64,000 nucleotides of DNA from Rhodocollybia butyracea (taxonomy: Eukaryota; Basidiomycota; Agaricomycetes; Agaricales; Omphalotaceae): positions 310,001 to 374,000 of the forward strand of contig JADNRY010000007.1 of assembly GCA_015501585.1 (NCBI GenBank). Reading direction: 5' to 3'. Positions 1 through 9,004 of this stretch are shown here, piece by piece. Under the pieces are notes generated by a model that was not told the DNA's origin, ran no database searches, and saw nothing but the letters and a program-made list of their open reading frames with translations. Each line of letters opens with the position of its first letter. Position 1 is the stretch's first letter. A program made the position numbers and the translations under genes.

Positions 1-535
1 AGATACCGCTGACACTCTGACCAGTCCTTCTTCCGCTGTCGGCAGATACAGATGAAACTGTACCGCTCCACTTCTTCACATCATCAGCCGGTTCCCAATC
101 GAACGCACGACCTCCATAATGAGAGTGTCGATCATCATGAGCCCAATAGTCACGACCACGAGGAGGCCAAGACTGGTGCTCCAAAGAGTCTAAAAACTCC
201 TCTAACCTCAATACCTCTCCTCGTTCGGCCGCTTCAATACCGCGAATCCAAAACGGGACCATGTCTTCCACCTGATCGGAAAAATACTGATGCTCCTTTC
301 CCCGCAACTGCTCTTTGGTGACGAGGGTATTTTCTTCTTCTATCAAAGGCGCAAACCATGCTTCTACAGATGGACCCTGTGCTTCCCATGCGGAAGGCTG
401 ACCCCAGGCTAATGGCTGTGACTGTTCACCCCAGGCAAAGGACTGCGGCTGTTCACTCTGAAACGATTGGGCACTGACAAGACGAGAGTGGTCAGTGGAA
501 TTGCGTTCGTGCTGGACAGCTTCACGATAAGTCAT
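1..535 (-). CDS. Hypothetical protein, N-terminal part only
   Basis: An open frame reads from an ATG at 535 leftwards off the window edge, giving about 178 residues without a stop or an obvious intron. The protein begins MTYREAVQHERN and carries two tryptophan-containing repeats (AWGEQSQPLAWGQPSAWEA), then a charged segment rich in Glu, Asp, His and Trp. I do not recognise a family, and no signal peptide or membrane segment is visible. The frame stays open upstream of the ATG for a few codons (Lys-rich), so the true start could lie further right, with or without an intron. The C-terminus lies outside the window. Confidence 0.6.
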   Translation of the reverse strand, partial: MTYREAVQHERNSTDHSRLVSAQSFQSEQPQSFAWGEQSQPLAWGQPSAWEAQGPSVEAWFAPLIEEENTLVTKEQLRGKEHQYFSDQVEDMVPFWIRGIEAAERGEVLRLEEFLDSLEHQSWPPRGRDYWAHDDRHSHYGGRAFDWEPADDVKKWSGTVSSVSADSGRRTGQSVSGI

Positions 536-1121
536 CGCCTTCTTCTTCGTCTTTGCGTCGGTGCAGAGAGTGCAACCCCATTTATTGCTTCGTCGGAGAT
601 GCTTGAAGTCTGAGCAAGATATTTTAGGAGAGCAAGTGAGATTTTATAAATGACACTTGCAATTCGGATTAATAAAAACTGGACGACTTGAGGAGCCCTG
701 GTCTGAAGACAACATGAATGGCCTGAACAACTTGAATTCGTAAATGCAGTCATTTGTTCCCGGGCCGACGGCACATCGGCTGCAGCATGCTAAGCAGGCT
801 AAGCCTTTCTTGGAGTTAAAAAGGACATAAGTCTCGGAGAGTCATGGCTGCACGTTGGTCGGTAGAACTTTCCACAAGCTTGAAAAGGTTTAGCTCGATA
901 GTGGGCAGCCTGATGGAAAGAAATCAAAAACAATTAAATATCTCCACCTGCAGGACTCGAAATTTCAAAGAGGACGGAGGCAAAAATAATAATATACTAT
1001 AGTTTGATTTTTATGTAAAAAAAAGAAAATATATGGACCTACAGACCTCAGGGACTAGGAAGCGTGTGATAGAAGCAGAGTTGCAACCCTTCAAACCTTG
1101 TCCTCTTTCTTTCTTTCTACC
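536..1121. other. Intergenic region between divergent genes
   Basis: This space separates the leftward partial gene from the rightward Zn2Cys6 regulator and must hold both promoters. It is AT-rich near 980-1035. No gene, RNA or repeat is supported. The 80-codon frame at 532-774 on the minus strand ends in a run of arginines and looks like chance. Confidence 0.5.
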
Positions 1122-2830
1122 ATGGCTGATCACTCTTCTGCCCGCCAGCCCTTTGATGGTCTGTATTCTTACCCTCAAGAAGCCTTGATGTCTGCCTCAT
1201 CCTACGGCTCTGGTCACTATAATGACTTGTCTCTCCCGACAAACAACACTGTTCATCACGGCTTGACATCTCGACCACAAACGCGTCACGTATGTCTTCT
1301 TTTTCTTTGTTCTTCTCTTGTTCATTCTTTCAGTATGGCAAAATTCAGCCTGGTTCAAACCTGACGCCGTTCGCACAGTTTTTGAAAGAGGACGACGAAC
1401 GCTTCTTTGCAACGTTTCCTGATGCCGCAAAGGCTGCGGCGCAACAGCAACAATGGCTCGTTCTGAGTGATGATTATCGAGACTTTGGTGGAAGTGCAGC
1501 GTTCAGCGCGAACTCTAGCACGAGTATATACACCTTCACGTCCGCAACGCCACCAGGCAATACCCAAGTTGTCGATGTAGTGCAGGGCGACTACTCGGCA
1601 GAATATGGCTCTTCCAATCAAATTCCATACCCTTATCCGCACAGTCGCACATCTGGTGGTGATATTCTCGGAGAGGGTTATAATCCAGTTTCAGAGCCTG
1701 TGATCGCATCGCAGGATGTAATTCAGCCAGCACAGCACAATTTCAATACGGTGCCATTTTATCCTCCCACAATAAGCCCCGAGGTGCGTCAATACTTGTA
1801 AATTTTTCCTTCATACAAGCTCATTTTACAACAGGTTCATTCCGACCTCCATAGGTTTCAGCACGAGTCCTTGATGTTGTCATCTCCCCAATCTACTGAG
1901 CATTCGCCTCAATACGACTCTTCTCCTGGAATGGACTACCTTCATAGCCCTGTAGACTTCATCGAACCCATCTTCTCTCCGGCTGAAAACCATCAAATTT
2001 ATTCGCTTTCGCCAGAAGCGAATGTCCCAGCATCCCCTTCAACCCCGAGTTTGCCTCTCCCACCTTCGGCAATGTCGCCTGTCTCGATGATGACTCCACC
2101 AGAGCAACTAACATTGCCACCTCTCCCTCCTGAACCCCAATCCGACTCTGAGCCACTAGCAGACGATCCCAGCGGACCTTCAAGCTCTAAAGCCGTACTT
2201 CCCAAGCCATCCGTCAAGCGGAAGCGGCGCCGTAACCTGAACCTGTCCGAGGAGCTCCAAAGCAACTCACGGTCAGGCTCCCCTCGCAATTACATGTATG
2301 GAAAGATTCCTCTTCAGAAGCCTACCCCTCCTCCAGTACCCAAAGCTCCGAAGCCACGACCAGCTAGTAGCAGTACTGCTTCTCAGAGCGAAAAGAAGAG
2401 TTTGGCTCTAGCTTGTTTCTTCTGTCGGTAAGTGGCAATTTTAGCTTCTAGGCCGTTTGGTCCTCTTCGTCTCTCAAGGACAGGATCCAGAATCGATATT
2501 TTGGTCTCATGACACTGATTATTGGCTTTTTTTTCTCAATTTTTCTTAGTGGGCGTAAGATTGCTTGTGGTCCTCAAGACCCGAACAGTGCGGATCGTAC
2601 TTGCAAGTAGGTTCCTTCATTTACCTTTATCGTTACATCTCTAACCGCTCTTCCTGTGCAGTCAATGTCATAGACGTTCACTGAAATGCGAGTATCCTAC
2701 CGAAAGTCGACGCGGAATGCGTAAGAAGAAATCCGTAATGATTAGCTCAAACCTTCGTACCGAGAAAGACTTCGGCGAACCCCGCGCCTCCAAGGTTGCA
2801 TCATCCAGCACGTCAGGTAGCACTGCCTAG
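1122..2830 (+). CDS. Zn2Cys6 transcription factor with C-terminal zinc cluster
   Basis: Five exons (1122-1289, 1334-1783, 1835-2427, 2550-2606, 2662-2830) give 478 residues. The first 390 residues are Ser/Pro/Gln-rich and look disordered. The zinc cluster is at residues 400-432 with spacing C-X2-C-X6-C-X11-C-X2-C-X6-C (CFFCRGRKIAC ... CNQCHRRSLKC), the fungal binuclear Zn2Cys6 DNA-binding fold, followed by a basic stretch. Two introns cut through the cluster. Most ascomycete Zn2Cys6 regulators carry the cluster near the N-terminus, and there is no fungal-specific middle homology region here. The ATG at 1122 has a good context (accATGG); an in-frame ATG lies at 1098. Targets cannot be told from sequence. 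Confidence 0.88.
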
Positions 2831-3147
2831 CGCCATTTATTTGTTCTTTCTTTCTTGCTCTGTATATGATCTTCAATGCATTATATGTTATGGTACCTAA
2901 ATCTTTATATTCCTCGTCGTGCATGTATTAACCTTCTCTTTCCCTCTCCTGATTCCACCAATCTGAATCAGTGTCGTTTCTTGGACGCTTGATTTTTTTA
3001 TGGTTATAATAACATGTTAAGATATCGGTACTTTATCTGATTAATGCTTTTTTACAACGTTCGCCCGCGGAATTGTATATAATGATAATAATGCATAGAT
3101 GCGATAAAACTAATGTCCACAAATATCTACATACATAATACTGTACA
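2831..3147. other. Convergent 3' intergenic region
   Basis: Shared downstream space of the Zn2Cys6 gene (plus) and the LCCL gene (minus). It is AT-rich with TATATAATG-like stretches, as expected for 3' ends. No coding frame is supported. Confidence 0.5.
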
Positions 3148-5408
3148 TCAAGTACTACTGCCAGGTGCAGGATCTATCCAAGTCCCATTAGGAAACAGCG
3201 TAGCAGGCATGGTGAAATCCCCGAGGTTCCCATCAGATGTGAGCTAACAATATCGCAGGTCAGCTTCTGCAGAACAGAGAAACCACTCAAACTTACCGCC
3301 AGCCTAAAGAAATGCGGTAGAGACGCGTTGAAAGCAGCTAACGAAAAGTTTAACGCCGTTCCCACGTATCGTTCAACATCATCGACGATAAGAGAGAATC
3401 CATCCCACCCATCGGGAAGCACATCCCAAAAGATAGTCTGATTTACAAACGGTATAGACGCATTGTAACTCGTTGAATTCGTCAGGAAAGAAGGAAGCGT
3501 TGTTCCGAGAGGAGCGTCTTGCACCAGCTATCAAGCCTTATCAGAAACTAATCTGGCTAAAAAAAAAAAAAAGAGATGTATAGTACCTCTGCAGGGGTTT
3601 GTAGAATAGAGTCTAAACCAAATGCAGCGGCTCCATTCAAAAACATCCCGAGGAGGAATCCTTGATACACTGCAGATGGTCTGGTTGGAAACCCAGTTCC
3701 TGGAATCAAAGCGATTGAGATGATATAGTGATGTAGTCGGAAAACTAGTCCATGCAGACAAGCTAGAACGACTGCTACTAAACCACCAGCGATATACCAG
3801 CCAAGATAGTAAGGTAGATATCCAGTCTTTCGGATGATTCTTATCTGCCGTGGAAAACAAGTTAGCCAGTTTTTTGTGAATACATTCTCTCCTGGAACCA
3901 ACCTGATTGAGAACCATCACGAGGATAATTAAGACTATGATAACTAGGGCGGTAATTGCGCCTCGTTGTTTGTCAATACTTGAGGAGGTCAGAGTTTCGA
4001 TCGGTATTTTATCGGTGGTTATGTTGGTCAAGACCTACATCATTCATGTTAGGGACCAGCGGGTGCACAAGGGGGAATTTACATACCCCAGCCCAGAAAG
4101 TTGCAAGGTACCATACAGCCGATTCAAATGGTGCTTTTCTGAAAGCAGGAAGTGTGAAGCGGAAAGCGAGACGCCAGAAAGCATAGCAAATAAATAACAC
4201 TGGTAAAAATGTCCCAAACGCTACATCAAGGGGTGGAGGGTTTGATTGAGGCTGCGAAAACAGCGTGACGTGCCAGTAGCCTATACAAACTAAGCACCAA
4301 TATATAACTATGGGTTTTGGTCGGACGACTACTAAAAGAATGAAGGTGATCATGATATTCATGGCAAGGGCAGCATTACGATTGTCTGCGCAGCTGGTTA
4401 GTGACGTATGGTCATTGAATTGCCATGAAAGAGGAAAGACGGTTGGGAAGCCGATGGATGTTAATCCGTTAGCTGACAATGGTAAAAAGTTGGTGAAATT
4501 TCCAATCAGGCTTAACGAAGCACAACCCCCTCGAGAATCGCTGATGAGGCCACTGGTGAAGCGCTGGGTGAGTTTAAAACTCAATAGAGATAAAATGAAC
4601 AACTGACGCTTGCAGTGCCGCCGCGCAAATAAATGTGTCTCCACGATACGTCCTATTTTCGTCTCCTCCTCCCACGATTAAAGGAACGAAATCCACCTGT
4701 TGGTTGCCAACTGTACGTGGATTTTCCAGTACCACAGAACTGCATTGGGCAGGACACCGGAAATCAAACGAACTATTGCTGAAAGGAGTACATTCCTGTC
4801 CGTCGAGACCACATCCGGCGTTACTGGACCAGTAAACAGATGTACAGGTGATATAGGCATCACTTGGAGTAAGGAAAGCTTGTGCCCGGGCAAAGAATGC
4901 CAGACCAACGATATAGGCAGCGGCAAGGACGACAAACAACCATGGGTTTGTAAGAGGTCTAGTTGTGCGGAGTATTGTAGATTCTATGGGAAGGACGATG
5001 TTGATACCTTTCCAGTGGAAGTCAATATCCAGCCAAGGTCTAGGATCTGAAACTCGTCTGAGTGCGCAGTCAAATATTGACCCCGCGAATTGACTCACTT
5101 GGTAAGTCCAACTTGGGCCGAGGGCCACGCCAATACAGAAGAAAACGAGAAGCTTTGGATGATAATTTGGGGTACCGGGCAGCTATTCGCCGTTGTACAC
5201 GATGGTACCAGACCAGACGAGGGTGTGATTCGGGATCTTCTGGGTCCAATGGTGTAGTATCTAGTGCCTGTACGTCCGAAGATGTTTTTGAGTATAGTTG
5301 AGAAGATGTCGCATGAGAAGAGATCTGGTCATGCACACTATGAATAGAGTCACGATGAATAGATTCACGATGTAAAGAGCTCCGATTCTCTGAATCTACA
5401 GAGCTCAT
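3148..5408 (-). CDS. LCCL-domain multi-pass membrane protein
   Basis: Seven exons in order: 5408-5099, 5046-4608, 4552-4087, 4034-3903, 3844-3587, 3527-3297, 3243-3148; 643 residues. The N-terminal 100 residues are polar and cytosolic-looking. A first membrane span (WLFVVLAAAYIVGLAFF) is followed by an LCCL domain at about residues 170-285, recognised by FRCPAQCSS, the GGGDENRTYRGD stretch, ICAAALQAG and GLISDSRGGC. Six or more further spans follow (for example GAITALVIIVLIILVMVLNQ and YYLGWYIAGGLVAVVLACLH), then a luminal tail with several NxT/S sites. LCCL membrane proteins of this layout are common in fungi, but their function is unknown. The start at 5408 was chosen because family N-termini are hydrophilic; an in-frame ATG at 5429 would add seven residues. 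Confidence 0.85.
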
Positions 5409-5640
5409 GGTGGGGAAGGACAGGAACAAGTCTCATCAAACTGTTGTGCACAGAAACCGTAACAGTTACGGCAGCGGGCCGATAATGTTTAGGAACCCGG
5501 GGAAGGATGCATGCTATTTAAGGAGCGTATAGTACTTATATACATATATTTCTTTACAAAACGCAGCAGGAGGTATACAGCATCACTCCAAATTCATTCG
5601 CAGCTATAATCATAAAGGTAATGTTACATTGTTGATTTTC

Positions 5641-6360
5641 TCAGAGCGGACCAGCTGGAAGTCCGACTTTCAACGAAATTTTTGCAGAGCAAGTGAAGGA
5701 TATACATACTGTAATCATAGACGAGTCGGCCACGGATCTCTTCACCCCCTGGCCCAGTAAAGAATACATGTCTAACGTAGCGACGAACGCCGTCGATTTC
5801 CTCCAGTCCCCAGATCTAAATGTCAGAAGTTGAGTTGTCATAGACAGGAAAGAAACAGAAAAGTAGAGGACCTGGTTCGCAATCCAGGTGGTGCCACTCT
5901 TGGGAGAATCTGATGATACATAGGACTGGATGAAGCCATGCTCAATAGAATCTGGCGTCCAACCAGTCTTGAGATAATCATCATCAATTTCTTCCAGTTT
6001 GACTCTCCTGGACCGGCCAATGATATATCCAAAGAGAGAATCTTCTTTACTCCGCTCCTGCCAGTCCATTACCCGTTCCTCTCTAGTACCAATACCTCCT
6101 GGCGACAAAGTCTGATCAATATCGATACATTCCACAGCATCGTCCCCTTTGTAGTGCTTGATTACAAGTGAGACGGTTCCAGCTCCAATAAGCTTGCGCT
6201 TGAACCAATTGACTCCTTGAAGACGGAGAATTTCGTCGGATGAATCGCTGAGAGTTTTATTCTACGCAAGATGAGCGGCATAGAATTTACAGTGAAAGAT
6301 ACTTACCATGACAAACTTGCCGCTGATATCCAAAGTGGTAAAATCTGCAGGTGCTGCCAT
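5641..6360 (-). CDS. Calycin/lipocalin-like fungal protein of unknown function
   Basis: Four exons (6360-6307, 6261-5872, 5815-5710, 5654-5641) give 187 residues; the last exon is only 14 nt. The protein opens with DISGKFVMNKTLSDSSDEIL and QGVNWFKRK, has HIDIDQT-like and WGLEEIDG segments, and ends GRLVYDYTGPL. This is the pattern of a family of small fungal proteins with a predicted beta-barrel (lipocalin or fatty-acid-binding-like) fold; the fold is inferred from memory of the family. There is no signal peptide, so it is probably cytosolic. The ligand is unknown. The second intron starts GTCCTC, a weak donor, but phase and continuity support it. Confidence 0.7.
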
Positions 6361-6567
6361 TTCGATGAGAGTGAGAGGATAACAAGTATCAGTCTTGCAC
6401 GTGAATTTCTTTAGGCTGTACCGTGGTCCGTATTTACCGACAAACATTTATCATGAACTCAAGTAGCATATAACATATTTGTATCGTACATCTGCGTCCC
6501 CAAGTCCTTTCCAAGTTGAACTCAGAACTGAGAACCTGTTCCACAAAGCAAAGAAACAACTTACTCA

Positions 6568-7173
6568 TCAGGCTTCAGGAAGAAACATAGTAATTACTTT
6601 CCATCCTGCGTCCTTTCCTCTCTCCCATGCCTGAGGACCAGTAGCTTCGACGCCGCCAAATTCAACCAAAAGACCGTGTTTTTTCCACTCGCACCAGATG
6701 CCAATAGATCCGCTAGCAGGACCAGATCCACCGCCCTTTCGGTCTGGTTCACCAAGATGCTCCACAAAATCTTTGCCAGTGCTCTCTCGCGTGACTTGTA
6801 ACTGGCCCTCGACAAGGTTCAACATCATAGAAGATACTGGATGCGTCGCGAAAGCAAGCTCGGCTTTTGTCCTGGGACCAGTGGAATCTGGGCCGGAAAG
6901 TTTGGGAATGTTGTAGATATCCAGACTCTCGAGTATCAGTTTGTCTTCTGCTAAATCCGAGCGCGACAAACCCGCCTTGGGCTTGTAATCGTCGACTGGT
7001 TTGAAGAGAAGGCTGAGCCCGAGAGCATAGAAGTTGTAGTAAACTGTGTCCGGATAAGACTTGATTTCTGGAGTAGAGGCTGAACTAGAGTTTATAATGG
7101 AAACAAGTTCATCGAGATAATCAGCGATAGGCTGAGAGCGAGGCCGTTCTCCCAGTAAATTTTGGAGGCTCAT
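6568..7173 (-). CDS. Conserved-looking hypothetical protein, single exon
   Basis: One uninterrupted frame of 201 residues from ATG 7173 to the stop at 6568. An intron-free gene is rare in this window. The sequence has a mixed, globular composition with FYALGLSLLFKPV in the first third, a GGGSG turn, and a tryptophan-rich C-terminal part (IWCEWKKHGLLVEFGG). No signal peptide, membrane span or metal motif is seen. I do not recognise the family. The start lies 146 bp from the seipin start on the other strand, so the two probably share a promoter. Confidence 0.7.
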   Translation of the reverse strand: MSLQNLLGERPRSQPIADYLDELVSIINSSSASTPEIKSYPDTVYYNFYALGLSLLFKPVDDYKPKAGLSRSDLAEDKLILESLDIYNIPKLSGPDSTGPRTKAELAFATHPVSSMMLNLVEGQLQVTRESTGKDFVEHLGEPDRKGGGSGPASGSIGIWCEWKKHGLLVEFGGVEATGPQAWERGKDAGWKVITMFLPEA

Positions 7174-7319
7174 TACTGATAAGCGCCTGGTTAGCGCCAG
7201 TGCCAGACCAATAACACGTGAACTGCTTGAATAAACAAATGCGTTCTCTAAGTCTCCAAGCCACTGGCTCCGACACAGATCGCCTCACTCTCGGTGTATC
7301 AAATCTACAAGTCTCTCTC

Positions 7320-8554
7320 ATGGACGCTGAAACTGCTGAAAAAGAGAGATATTCTTATGGCTTTTGGAACCTATTGCAGGCACCAATCGACTTTCTTTTT
7401 CAAACACTTCGGCCCTACACGCCAAATCTTGTCTCTCTATTTGTATTTTTCGCTCTTATACCATTGTTGGCATTTCTTTCCCTGTCTGCTGGCCTCATAG
7501 TGTGGCAGAACGTTGCGGTAGGATGGCAGATACCCCTGTATCTGCAATATGGGTATGTACGTGTTCGATCGACAGAAAACGCTCACCACAATGCTTTCCA
7601 GTGACAACTTACAACCGTATGCGCATGCTATTCTACCAGACCTGTCTGTGCGTCAGCCCTACGATGTCGTTCTGCAACTTGCCGTTCCATCTTCCGAGTC
7701 CAACTTTGCATTAGGCAACTTCATGAGTGCTCTTACACTGTCCACGAATAACAACAAGACTTTGGCGACCGTTCGTCGTCCAGCACTCGTAATTCCTCCC
7801 AAATCTACTTTTTTCTCAAGTAAACCTCATCTTATCACCATCGATATCCCTATGCTGGACTCTTTCGTCACTGGAACGTCTCAGGTGGTAGCGGATGTAA
7901 TGATCGGAAGACAAGATGTATGGAAGAACATAGGGAATGGAGAAGGTCGTGAATTAAGTGTTTTCTCTGCCTCTTTGAAAGGTATTCTCGTACACAAAGG
8001 GTTCCGGTACTGTGTGTTTCTTCTCTAGTATGTTCTGAACTGACGTCATGTGTAGCGGTCTCGTGACACGATTTCCGACCTTCTTTTCCATGGTGTGCTC
8101 TGCCATCTTTTTCGCCATTTTATTCTCGATTTTGGCAGGATGCCTACTGCCCTCTATTCTTCAATCATCACCTGAAAACGATGCCAAAGCAAACCCAGAT
8201 CAACTCGATGATAATGACCAAAAATCACATCTCATTAATGATCAATACCCGGAGGAACCTTCGGATACCGCGACAAACGCGTCAGAACCGCAGGAGGAGA
8301 AGGATGATGATAACCTCTCACAATCTGTGAAATCCGCAAGGAGACGAAGGAGACGGAGCACAAAAAATAAAAATGCGAGCGAAGGATCGGTACGGTATTT
8401 CATTCATCTATTTCATGTCATAGTAATTCACATCTTTTAAATTCCGCAGAGCATTAAATCTGAATCCGAGCCCGTGATGATACGTTCGGACTCCGAAAGA
8501 TCAACGAACCCTCTACGGCGTCGGCGCTCTAAAACCTTGGAAGTTGATACATGA
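7320..8554 (+). CDS. SEI1: Seipin, lipid droplet assembly protein
   Basis: Four exons (7320-7552, 7602-8006, 8056-8389, 8450-8554) give 358 residues. The layout is that of seipin (BSCL2/Sei1/Fld1): a short cytosolic N-terminus, a first membrane helix at about residues 37-60, a luminal beta-rich domain with conserved LQYG, QPYDVVLQL and LGNFMSAL, a second helix near residues 224-246 after FPTFFSMVCS, and a long charged cytosolic tail with RRRRR and Ser-rich patches. Seipin oligomers sit at ER-lipid droplet contacts and organise droplet budding. Splicing at 7553 and 8007 restores both luminal motifs. In-frame ATGs exist upstream at 7218 and 7239, but 7320 leaves room for a promoter shared with the leftward neighbour. 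Confidence 0.93.
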
Positions 8555-9004
8555 GAATGGATGAACAGTTGGTACATACCGTACCCGCGATTGTACTTTT
8601 GATAAATGAACTGAATAGTTCAATACATACACGCCATTGCACTTTGATAGGTAGCTCGACATTCCAAATATTTAGAGATTTAGAGTACAAGTCTCAGTTT
8701 GCAAATGCGTCTTAACGAGTCCCCACGTGGTCAAAGAGCCTAGGAATGTTTGCTTTTTACATACAAAGGCTTCTTTTAATTTACAGCGCGTGTGTAAGTT
8801 TGCGCTCGCTTTCATCTTCCTCTGGCGTTCTGGCTTCTTATCTTTGTTACTACTCTTGGTTTATATCGCTACAGCGATCTCTAGCAGCATCGTCCAACAC
8901 GAATAGTCGGTCTTTTTCTTTGTATTGAGCTTACATCGATTCGCTAATCGGAATCCACTGGTTGAAACTTTCCTCCTTTTTTAAAAAATACTCTTCAGCT
9001 TCAA
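8555..9004. other. Intergenic region, tandem genes
   Basis: This is the 3' end of the seipin gene and the promoter of the J-domain gene. No coding frame with support is seen. A T-rich tract ending at 8994 lies just before the downstream ATG. Confidence 0.5.

Noticed and set aside
532..774. 80-codon minus-strand frame ending in six arginines
   Set aside because: No family, no splice signals, and it runs out of frame through the start of the partial gene.
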